From NCBI GenBank assembly GCA_023445955.1, contig JAEXJH010000575.1, positions 1-5,099 of the forward strand: a stretch of DNA of 5,099 nt, written 5' to 3'. Under the pieces are notes generated by a model, which saw only the letters and a list, made by a program, of their open reading frames with translations, made no database searches and was not told where the DNA came from. Position 1 is the stretch's first letter. Each line of letters starts with the position of its first letter. Positions 1-5,099 of the stretch are shown one piece after another. The position numbers and the translations under genes were made by a program. This DNA comes from Pseudomonadota bacterium (GTDB lineage Bacteria > Pseudomonadota > Alphaproteobacteria > Caulobacterales > Caulobacteraceae).

Positions 1-673
1 CCTCGGCGATCCTGGTGACGTCGGTGACCGTGCCGAACACGTTCGGGGTCTGGACGACCACGCAGGCCGTGTCGGCGTCGATGGCGGCGATCACCGCGTC
101 CTCGGCGTCGATGGCCGCCGGCATGGCCTGGGTCGTGACGCCGGCCGCGTGGGCCAGGGTCTCGATGGTCTCGACATAGTGCGGGTGGACGCCGCCCGAC
201 ATCACCGCCTTGTTCCGGCGCGTGATCCGCTGGGCCATCATCACGGCCTCGGCCGCGCCGGTCGAGCCGTCATAGAGCGAGGCGTTGGCCAACTCCATGC
301 CGGTCAGGGCCGCGACCTGGGTCTGGAACTCGAACAGCACCTGCAGGGTGCCTTGGGCGATTTCCGGCTGATAGGGCGTGTAGCTGGTCAGGAATTCCGA
401 CCGCTGGATGATGTGGTCGACCGTGGCCGGCACATGGTGGCGATAGGCGCCGGCCCCGCAGAAGAACGGTCCCTCCCCCGCGGCGCGATTGCGACGGGCC
501 AGGCCGGCCATCTCGCGCTCGACTTCGATTTCGCCGGCGTGCAGCGGCAGGTCGACGGTTCCGTCGCGGCGGGCCGAGGCCGGCACGTCGACGAACAGGT
601 CATCGATCGACTTGACGCCGATCGCGCCGAGCATTTCGACGCGGTCTTCGGGGGTCAGGGGGAGGTAACGCAT
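1..673 (-). CDS. gcvPA: Glycine dehydrogenase (decarboxylating) subunit 1, P-protein N-terminal half, 5' part only
   Basis: Subunit 1 of the two-subunit P-protein of the cytoplasmic glycine cleavage system. With GcvPB it decarboxylates glycine using PLP and passes the aminomethyl group to lipoyl-GcvH. The ATG at 671-673 opens a frame that stays open to the window edge, giving 224 complete codons, about half of the usual roughly 450 residues. Family-typical stretches are visible: [16 protein letters not shown] (71-86), [20 protein letters not shown] (91-110), [21 protein letters not shown] (123-143, near the cofactor pocket) and [10 protein letters not shown] (205-214). The PLP-binding lysine belongs to the partner subunit GcvPB, which should follow off the left edge. 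The start lies 25 bases after the gcvH stop, so the two are almost certainly co-transcribed. The ribosome site is weak: no clear GGAG, only GAAAG inside a small hairpin arm. No frameshift is seen. Truncation here is only the window boundary. Confidence 0.96.
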   Translation of the reverse strand, partial: MRYLPLTPEDRVEMLGAIGVKSIDDLFVDVPASARRDGTVDLPLHAGEIEVEREMAGLARRNRAAGEGPFFCGAGAYRHHVPATVDHIIQRSEFLTSYTPYQPEIAQGTLQVLFEFQTQVAALTGMELANASLYDGSTGAAEAVMMAQRITRRNKAVMSGGVHPHYVETIETLAHAAGVTTQAMPAAIDAEDAVIAAIDADTACVVVQTPNVFGTVTDVTRIAE

Positions 674-680
674 TGATCTG

Positions 681-698
681 CTTTCGTGGGGTCGAAAG
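681..698 (-). promoter_or_regulatory. Small intercistronic hairpin covering the gcvPA ribosome-binding region
   Basis: The 25-base gap between gcvH and gcvPA contains a perfect 6-bp inverted repeat, CTTTCG / CGAAAG, with loop ACCCCA as read on the minus strand. It begins right after the gcvH TAA and ends 7 bases before the gcvPA ATG. The only purine-rich ribosome-site candidate (GAAAG) is in its 3' arm. It could lower gcvPA translation relative to gcvH or protect the upstream mRNA. The repeat is seen directly; its function is inference, and a 6-bp stem may be fortuitous. Confidence 0.4.
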
Positions 699-1064
699 TT
701 AGAGGGTGCTGAGGAAGGCTTCGTAAGCGTCGCGGTCCATCAGGGCGTCGACCTCGGCCGGGTTCGACAGCTTGATCTTGGCGAACCAGCCGCCGCTTTC
801 CGGCAGGGCGTTGACGGTTTCCGGCGCGTCGCCCAGCTCGGCATTGCCCTCGACCACTTCGCCCGACACCGGGGCGTAGACGTCCGAGGCGGCCTTGACG
901 CTTTCGACGACGGCCAGGTTGTCGCCCTGCTTCACGGTCTTGCCGGCTTCCGGCACTTCCACGAACACCACGTCGCCCAGCTGTTCGGCGGCGTAGGCGG
1001 TGATGCCGACGGTGGCCACGTCGTCCTGGACGATGACCCATTCATGATCTTTGGTGAAACGCAT
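699..1064 (-). CDS. gcvH: Glycine cleavage system H protein (lipoyl carrier)
   Basis: A 121-residue H protein, close to the family's usual 120-130 residues. It carries the aminomethyl intermediate on a lipoyl arm between the P, T and L proteins in the cytoplasm. The N terminus has the typical KDHEWV (5-10) and [20 protein letters not shown] (19-38). The lipoylation site is the lysine in [12 protein letters not shown]57, followed by VYAPVSGEV (62-70). The C terminus has GGWFAKIKL (91-99). The ATG at 1062-1064 is preceded by AAGGG about 9 bases upstream, an acceptable ribosome site. It sits 16 bases downstream of the gcvT stop and 25 bases upstream of gcvPA, in the usual T-H-P order. The lysine context suggests LipB/LipA-type lipoylation, though those genes are not in the window. 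Confidence 0.98.
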   Translation of the reverse strand: MRFTKDHEWVIVQDDVATVGITAYAAEQLGDVVFVEVPEAGKTVKQGDNLAVVESVKAASDVYAPVSGEVVEGNAELGDAPETVNALPESGGWFAKIKLSNPAEVDALMDRDAYEAFLSTL

Positions 1065-1080
1065 CTCTGTCGGCCCTTGA

Positions 1081-2193
1081 TTAGAGTTTGCGGACGTAAC
1101 GGTTCGGCACGAAGGGCGTAGCCACGACCTCGGCGGCCGCCTGCTTACCTCGCACGATGACTTTCAACTTGGTTCCGATCGCGGCGAAAGCCGGAGGCGC
1201 GAAACCGATGGCGATGGGGAAGCCCAGGCTGGGCGCGAAGCCTCCGCTGGTCACCTTGCCGATGACATTGCCCTGTTCGTCGGCGATCTCGGCGCCTTCG
1301 CGGGCCGGGGCGCCTTCCAGCACCTTGAGGTTCACGCGGACACGGGTGAGCTCGCCGGCCAGTTCCTTGGCGATGCGCGCGGCGCCCAGATAGTCGCCAG
1401 CCTCGCGGCGCGACTTGCCGACGGCGAAGTTCAGGCCGCCCTCGATCGGCGAGACGGTCTCGTCCAGGTCGTGGCCGTACAGCGGCAGGCCAGCCTCCAG
1501 GCGCAGGCTGTCGCGCGCGCCCAGGCCGATCGGCTTGACGCGCTCGTCGGCCAGCAGGGTGTTCCAGATCCGCTCGGCGGCGTCGGCCGGCACCGAGATC
1601 TCGTAGCCGTCCTCACCGGTATAGCCCGAGCGCGAGATGATCGCGTCGACGCCGAAGGCGGTCAGCGCCGCGGTGTCCATGAACACCATCTGCGCGGCTT
1701 CCGGCACATGGGCGGCCAGGACGGCGGCGGCCTCGGGACCTTGCAGCGCCAGCAGCGCGCGGTCCTCCAGACGGGTCACCGTGGCCTCGCCGGCCAGGGC
1801 GTCGGCGATGATCTTGTAGTCGTTGTCCTTGCAGGCGCCGTTGACCACCACGAACAGGCCGTCGTCGTCGGGACGCGCGGTCATCAGGTCGTCGATGATC
1901 CCGCCCTCTGCGTTCAGCAGCACGCCATAGCGCTGCTTTCCGGCCTTCAGGCCCTGGTAGTCGGCCGAGACCACCTTCTCGAAGCTCTTGGCCGGGTTCT
2001 CACCGCGCAGGCGCGCCTGGCCCATGTGCGAGACGTCGAACAGGCCAGCGTGCTCGCGGGTCCAGAGGTGCTCCTTCAGCACACCGTCCTTGTACTGCAC
2101 CGGCATGGAATAGCCGGCGAACGGCACCATTCGGGCGCCGAGCGCCACGTGGGCGTCGTATAAGGGGGTCTTCTTGAGGTCTTGATCGGACAC
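1081..2193 (-). CDS. gcvT: Aminomethyltransferase, glycine cleavage system T protein
   Basis: T protein: transfers the methylene carbon from aminomethyl-lipoyl-GcvH to tetrahydrofolate, giving 5,10-methylene-THF and ammonia. I place the start at the GTG at 2191-2193, giving 370 residues that begin [21 protein letters not shown] longer frame from TTG at 2206-2208 adds five residues, but that TTG overlaps TTGGAG, whose GGAG sits 9 bases before the GTG and looks like the Shine-Dalgarno site. Numbered from the GTG, landmarks are [13 protein letters not shown] (22-34), FDVSHMGQ (52-59), GGIIDDLM with the conserved aspartates at 101-102, [11 protein letters not shown] (189-199), the folate-site region [21 protein letters not shown] (225-245) and the C-terminal barrel with [13 protein letters not shown]. 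It is the first gene of the operon, behind the glycine riboswitch, and gcvH follows after 16 bases. It appears intact. Confidence 0.97.
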   Translation of the reverse strand: MSDQDLKKTPLYDAHVALGARMVPFAGYSMPVQYKDGVLKEHLWTREHAGLFDVSHMGQARLRGENPAKSFEKVVSADYQGLKAGKQRYGVLLNAEGGIIDDLMTARPDDDGLFVVVNGACKDNDYKIIADALAGEATVTRLEDRALLALQGPEAAAVLAAHVPEAAQMVFMDTAALTAFGVDAIISRSGYTGEDGYEISVPADAAERIWNTLLADERVKPIGLGARDSLRLEAGLPLYGHDLDETVSPIEGGLNFAVGKSRREAGDYLGAARIAKELAGELTRVRVNLKVLEGAPAREGAEIADEQGNVIGKVTSGGFAPSLGFPIAIGFAPPAFAAIGTKLKVIVRGKQAAAEVVATPFVPNRYVRKL

Positions 2194-2202
2194 GGATGCG
2201 GG

Positions 2203-2206
2203 CTCC
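2203..2206 (-). promoter_or_regulatory. gcvT Shine-Dalgarno site that fixes the GTG start
   Basis: On the minus strand GGAG is followed by nine bases (CCCGCATCC) and then GTG. This is good spacing for initiation at 2193. The upstream TTG candidate overlaps the site itself and has no comparable purine tract in front of it; the preceding bases are ACCCCGT. Confidence 0.7.
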
Positions 2207-2213
2207 AAACGGG

Positions 2214-2241
2214 GTCGGCGAGACGGTCGGCTCTCGCCGAC
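2214..2241 (-). promoter_or_regulatory. Nested inverted repeat between riboswitch and gcvT, candidate expression platform
   Basis: Read on the minus strand, GTCGGCGAGA (2241-2232) is perfectly complementary to TCTCGCCGAC (2223-2214), with an 8-base loop, giving a 10-bp stem. The same 5' arm can instead form a 6-bp stem, GTCGGC with GCCGAC (2231-2226), closed by a GAGA (GNRA-type) tetraloop. The two folds exclude each other. No uridine run follows (next bases CCCCGTTT), so it is a poor intrinsic terminator. It ends 7 bases before the gcvT GGAG, which fits control of ribosome access better. The repeats are seen directly; the switching role is inference. Confidence 0.6.
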
Positions 2242-2253
2242 TGGTCGCGCCCC

Positions 2254-2427
2254 CGCTGTCCCTTAGGCCTGAGAGATTCCGGCCACGGAAATGGCCTTGC
2301 TCCTTCGGCGAGCCGCCCTTTCGGGAGGCTTCTTTCCAGCGTTCCTAAACCCGCGCGGTCCTTTTGCCTGAGCGTTTCCGGGGCGGTTGCGCCTTCGGCC
2401 TCGGGACGAATCCCGATGTCTCCCGCT
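2254..2427 (-). promoter_or_regulatory. Tandem glycine riboswitch (two aptamers) upstream of gcvT
   Basis: Two successive copies of the glycine (gcvT-motif) aptamer are present. Aptamer 1 (2427-2354) has closing helix AGCGG/CCGCG, GGGAGA, a P2 hairpin TCGGGA-TTCG-TCCCGA (2416-2401), then GCCGAAGGCGCAA, GAAACGCTCAGGC and AAAAGGACC. Aptamer 2 (2341-2254) has closing helix CGCTG/CAGCG, GGAAAGA, a P2 hairpin with a GAAA loop, GCCGAAGGAGCAA (2309-2297), a P3 hairpin GGCCA-TTTCCG-TGGCC, GAATCTCTCAGGCC and AAGGGACAG. A 12-base linker (2353-2342) separates them. These are the conserved core elements of the family. Glycine riboswitches before gcvT are typically ON switches that express the cleavage system when glycine is abundant, and the T-H-P operon downstream agrees. 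Edges are approximate to a few bases. Confidence 0.96.
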
Positions 2428-2439
2428 GGGGTCGTCGGC

Positions 2440-2468
2440 GTAGTGCGGGAGCGGGCCGTGCGAGTCAA
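2440..2468 (-). promoter_or_regulatory. Likely gcv operon promoter (-35 TTGACT, -10-like CACTAC)
   Basis: On the minus strand TTGACT (2468-2463) is followed after exactly 17 bases by CACTAC (2445-2440). The -35 is a strong match to the alphaproteobacterial housekeeping consensus TTGAC; the -10 is only fair. Transcription would start near 2433, a few bases before aptamer 1, which is where a riboswitch leader should begin. The -35 begins 25 bases after the metalloprotease stop codon. The position supports the call more than the -10 sequence does. Confidence 0.5.
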
Positions 2469-2476
2469 GCACGGCC
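2454..2476 (-). repeat. Perfect 8-bp inverted repeat framing the likely gcv -35 element
   Basis: Minus strand: GGCCGTGC (2476-2469), 7-base spacer TTGACTC, GCACGGCC (2461-2454). It begins 17 bases after the stop codon of the metalloprotease gene, so in RNA it could be the 3'-end hairpin of that transcript, though no uridine run follows. As DNA it is a dyad centred on the -35 of the gcv promoter, a possible operator. The spacer holds GACTC, a GANTC methylation site. Which role is real cannot be decided from the sequence. Confidence 0.55.
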
Positions 2477-2493
2477 TGCCCGAGCTTTGCGCC

Positions 2494-5007
2494 TTACAGC
2501 CCGAAGCCTCCAAACCAGTCGTCCTCGCCGATCGGCGGGCCGGGCGGGATAGCGACCTTGGCCTTGCCGTCCTCGATCAGCGAAGCCAGGCGCGCGCCGC
2601 TTTCGTCGGACACCACGCCGGAGAGCGCCCGGGCCTGGGCGCGGTCGGCGGCGTCGCCGGCGGTCACGGCCTTCAGCCCCTTGCCCCAGTCGGCCAGGCG
2701 CGCGCGGATCACGGCGGCGGCGGTCGGCGAGAGGTCCTTGTCGCCAAGCGCGTTGGCCAGGTTGACCACCATCCGCTGGCGGACGCGGCGGGCCAGCTCG
2801 GCCTGACGCCCGGTCGCCTTGCCGTCGAAGGCTGCGGAGGCCAGGGCCTTGTCCATCAGCCCCTCGACGCCCGGCTGGGCGGCGTCGCGGCGCTTGGCCT
2901 CCATCAGGCGGTTCAGGCGCGCCGGCGCGAAGAGGTCGCCCCAGACCAGGTCGGCGGCGACATCAGCAGCGGCCGGCAGGTCGAAGACCGGGCCCTGGCC
3001 GAAGGTCTCGATATCGTTGGCCTTGTCGTTGCCCTGCGACTGGCCCGAGGTCAGGACGTCGAGGGTCTTGTCCGACAGGTCCAGCGCGGCCGGCGTGAGG
3101 GTCCGCAGCAGGGCGTCGATGGCGGCGGCCTGGCGGGCGGCCGGAACGATCTTGCTGGCCTCGTGAGCGTCGCCCTCGGCGCCATAGCTGAAGTCGATCC
3201 CACCGACCAGCTTGGCCGTCGCGTCCACCTGGTAGCGGTGGAAGATGTAGATCGGCACGATCACGCGGCGCAGGTCGGCCACCGAAGCGCCCTTGGGCAG
3301 GTTCCCTAGGCCGAAGCGGTCCAGAGCGATCTTGCGCACGGCCATCAGGTGGTCGAGCTCGACGACCGGGTCCGAACCATTGTCCCACACCGCGCCGATC
3401 GGCTGGGCGGTGTCGGCGGCGCGGGCGTCCTCGTCGGAGACGTAGCGCAGGCCGTCGGCCTGGCTCTTGTCGGCCTTGGCCTTCAGCCACGCCTTCTCGT
3501 CGGTTCCGGCCGGGGCCACGCCGTACAGCCAGTCGATCACGAACTTGTCCCAGGCCCCGATCCCGCGCCCATAGGCGTCGGAGAAGTCGAGCTGGCCATT
3601 CTTGATGGCGATGCGCGGGGCCGGATAGTCCATCACCGAGGCCCGGTCGCCATAGGTGCTGGCGGCGAAATTGTGCTGCAGGCCGATCGAGTGGCCGATC
3701 TCGTGCGGGGCCAGCTGGCGCAGGCGGGCCAGCGAGATCTCGATCGGGTCGTTGGGACCGCCCTTGCCGGTCTTGTCGGCGCCTTCCAGCCCTTCGAAGA
3801 TCAGCCGGTCCTGGCGAACCCGCTGCGAGCCCAGCAGCACGTCGCCCTTGATGATCTCGCCGGTGCGCGGGTCGACCACCGCATGGCCGTACGACCAGCC
3901 GCGCGTCTGGCGGTGCACCCAGTTGACGACGCTGTAGCGGGCGTCCAGCGGACTGACGCCCTCGGGCAGCAGCTCGACCTTGAAGGCGTCGATGAAGCCG
4001 GCGGCCTCGAAGTCCTGGTTCCACCAGCGGCCGCCCTCGATCAGGGCCGAGCGCACCGGCTCGGGCGCGGCGCGGTCGACATAGAAGATGATCGGCTTCT
4101 TGACCGGCGAGCGGGCGGCGGTCGGGTCGGTCTTCTCCAGCCGGAAGCGGTGAACCAGACGATAGACCAGCGGCTCGTTCAGCGGCGCGGAATAGTCGGC
4201 CACGGTGTGGTCGATGACGCCGACGCGCGGATCGTTCTGGCGCGGCGTATAGCCCGGCTCTGGCAGCGCCACGAACGAGTGGTGCAGGGCCAGGGTGACG
4301 TTGCGCGGATCGGGGACGATGCCGCGCACCTCGCCGCCCGGATCGTCGCCGACGAAGGTCTCGATCGCCTCCAGCTCGACGTTCAGCGGGAAGACGTTCA
4401 CCGCCCCGGTGTCGGCGTAGGACAGGCCGTCGTTCAGGCGGAAATCGCCTTGCTTGCTGCGCTTGAGGGTCTTGGCGACGCCTTGGGCGTCACGGGTGAG
4501 GAAGCTGGTCACGTCGACCAGCAGGCCGCCGTCCGGCCCCTCGGCCTCGATCGTGTTGGACCAGACGCTGGAGATCGGGAACGAGTCGGCCACGGCCTTC
4601 TGCTCATCGACCGAGCCACGCGCGGCCGAGAAGCCCCAATTCTCGAACTGGGCGATGACCTTTCCGCCCACCCGGCGGAAGGCGATGATCTGGGTGTCGC
4701 CAGGGGCCGAGCGATCCAGGCCCGTCGGGTTGGAGCCCAGGCCGGCCCGCAGATAGGTCTGGTAGATGTAGCGCCCCGCGATCCCGTCCGCGCCCGGCTT
4801 GGGCAGCAGCATCAGGATCTTGCCGTCCTTCTTGTCGACGAAGACCGGCAGCAGGCCGTCCTTGCGCTCGAGGCCCGCGGTCGCCTCGGCGTACTTGTCG
4901 GTCTTCTTGTCGGAAGCGGAAGGTTTGGCTTTTTCAGCCAAGGCCGGCGCGGCGATCGCACTGACGCAGACGCTCGCCATCAACATGGCGACCACGGACT
5001 TCTTCAT
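2494..5007 (-). CDS. Exported zinc-dependent metalloprotease, DUF5117/DUF4953 type
   Basis: An 837-residue predicted extracytoplasmic protein. Residues 1-24 form a signal peptide (MKKSVVAMLM start, hydrophobic core, PALA/E cleavage after A24); C14 is not in a good lipobox, so a lipoprotein is unlikely. A lysine-rich linker (26-39) follows. Residues about 45-300 resemble the N-terminal DUF5118/DUF5117 region, with GLLPVFVDKKDGKILMLLP (51-69). The catalytic part has HEIGHSIGLQHNF (435-447): zinc ligands H435, H439 and H445, catalytic E436, and a downstream SVMDYPAP (457-464) with M459 as the probable Met-turn, as in metzincins. A long helical C-terminal part ends in PPGPPIGEDDWFGG. The length fits this family. 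The ATG at 5005-5007 has a strong GGGAGGGG ribosome site just upstream. The substrate is unknown; peptidase activity is inferred from the motif. It stands alone, and gcv control elements start right after its stop. No promoter is convincing between 5020 and 5054. Confidence 0.9.
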   Translation of the reverse strand: MKKSVVAMLMASVCVSAIAAPALAEKAKPSASDKKTDKYAEATAGLERKDGLLPVFVDKKDGKILMLLPKPGADGIAGRYIYQTYLRAGLGSNPTGLDRSAPGDTQIIAFRRVGGKVIAQFENWGFSAARGSVDEQKAVADSFPISSVWSNTIEAEGPDGGLLVDVTSFLTRDAQGVAKTLKRSKQGDFRLNDGLSYADTGAVNVFPLNVELEAIETFVGDDPGGEVRGIVPDPRNVTLALHHSFVALPEPGYTPRQNDPRVGVIDHTVADYSAPLNEPLVYRLVHRFRLEKTDPTAARSPVKKPIIFYVDRAAPEPVRSALIEGGRWWNQDFEAAGFIDAFKVELLPEGVSPLDARYSVVNWVHRQTRGWSYGHAVVDPRTGEIIKGDVLLGSQRVRQDRLIFEGLEGADKTGKGGPNDPIEISLARLRQLAPHEIGHSIGLQHNFAASTYGDRASVMDYPAPRIAIKNGQLDFSDAYGRGIGAWDKFVIDWLYGVAPAGTDEKAWLKAKADKSQADGLRYVSDEDARAADTAQPIGAVWDNGSDPVVELDHLMAVRKIALDRFGLGNLPKGASVADLRRVIVPIYIFHRYQVDATAKLVGGIDFSYGAEGDAHEASKIVPAARQAAAIDALLRTLTPAALDLSDKTLDVLTSGQSQGNDKANDIETFGQGPVFDLPAAADVAADLVWGDLFAPARLNRLMEAKRRDAAQPGVEGLMDKALASAAFDGKATGRQAELARRVRQRMVVNLANALGDKDLSPTAAAVIRARLADWGKGLKAVTAGDAADRAQARALSGVVSDESGARLASLIEDGKAKVAIPPGPPIGEDDWFGGFGL

Positions 5008-5009
5008 GA

Positions 5010-5017
5010 CCCCTCCC
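5010..5017 (-). promoter_or_regulatory. Strong Shine-Dalgarno site of the metalloprotease gene
   Basis: Minus strand GGGAGGGG lies two bases before the ATG at 5007; the core GGAGG is four bases from the start. The spacing is a little short, but this is the best purine tract nearby. Together with the signal peptide that begins exactly at this ATG, it settles the start. Confidence 0.7.
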
Positions 5018-5054
5018 GGCGCATACTCAAAGCGCGGCCGGGACTGTCGTGCGA

Positions 5055-5082
5055 CCTCGCGGCGATTGCAACCGCCGCGAGG
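5055..5082. repeat. Near-perfect 28-base palindrome upstream of the metalloprotease gene
   Basis: Plus strand CCTCGCGGCG (5055-5064) pairs perfectly with CGCCGCGAGG (5073-5082). The 8-base centre ATTGCAAC itself contains the self-complementary TTGCAA, so only one position pair (5065/5072) breaks the symmetry. It may be the terminator hairpin of a gene beyond the right edge, or an operator for the metalloprotease promoter; its 3' edge lies about 48 bases upstream of the start codon. No T-run follows on either strand, so a classical intrinsic terminator is not supported. Confidence 0.55.
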
Positions 5083-5099
5083 CGCTCAGGGTCTACATC

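Noticed and set aside
149..676. 175-codon plus-strand frame opposite gcvPA
   Set aside because: It is the mirror of a strongly conserved coding frame on the minus strand and has no family features of its own.
2454..2476. Classical intrinsic terminator for the protease gene
   Set aside because: The hairpin is good but the following bases (CGCTCCCG) contain no uridine run. It is kept as an inverted repeat of undecided role.
2076..2513. 145-codon minus-strand frame spanning the start of gcvT and the whole riboswitch
   Set aside because: It crosses two structured aptamers and overlaps gcvT out of frame; the conserved RNA elements explain this stretch better.
2182..3309. Long open frame on the plus strand (375 codons) opposite the riboswitch and the protease C-terminus
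   Set aside because: It runs antisense across the structured riboswitch and a well-supported gene, gives a low-complexity protein rich in G, A, R, V and L with no recognisable motif, and is explained by GC-rich codon bias.
2963..4024. 353-codon open frame on the minus strand in another phase inside the protease gene
   Set aside because: Its translation is an arginine/proline/glycine-rich string typical of a shifted reading of a GC-rich gene, while the main frame holds the zinc motif and signal peptide.
4966..4968. Lipoprotein signal at C14 of the protease
   Set aside because: The residues before the cysteine are A-S-V, and valine at -1 does not fit a lipobox; the PALA/E site further on is a better signal peptidase I site.

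Overview
This is a GC-rich stretch of chromosome from an alphaproteobacterium. The proteins, the compact operon style and the split glycine-decarboxylase P-protein all suggest Caulobacter or a close relative; the genus is an inference from how the sequences look, not from a search. All four protein genes lie on the minus strand, so transcription runs from the right end of the window to the left.

From right to left, positions 5083-5099 are a short tail with no gene I can support. A near-perfect 28-base palindrome follows at 5055-5082. Next comes an 837-residue exported zinc metalloprotease (2494-5007) of the DUF5117/DUF4953 type, with a metzincin-like zinc site. The 300 bases between that gene and gcvT (2194-2493) are a dense control region. 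In transcription order this region holds an inverted repeat around a likely -35 element, a likely promoter, a tandem (two-aptamer) glycine riboswitch, a nested inverted repeat that may be the expression platform, and a Shine-Dalgarno site in front of a GTG start. The glycine cleavage operon follows: gcvT (aminomethyltransferase), gcvH (lipoyl carrier) and the first half of gcvPA (P-protein subunit 1), which runs off the left edge. gcvPB would be expected just beyond.

The operon genes form one pathway. The P-protein (PA plus PB) decarboxylates glycine and loads the aminomethyl group onto lipoyl-GcvH. GcvT then transfers the one-carbon unit to tetrahydrofolate and releases ammonia. Glycine binding to the leader RNA should switch the operon on when glycine is in excess. 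The protease has no evident metabolic link to it; its stop codon is only 25 bases from the likely gcv -35 element.

The genes themselves are ordinary, and I see no mobile element, CRISPR array, tRNA or new defence system. The points worth checking are in the control region: a GANTC (CcrM-type) site inside the -35 at the centre of a palindrome, clustering of GANTC sites in this leader, two mutually exclusive hairpins before gcvT, and a small hairpin covering the weak ribosome site of gcvPA.
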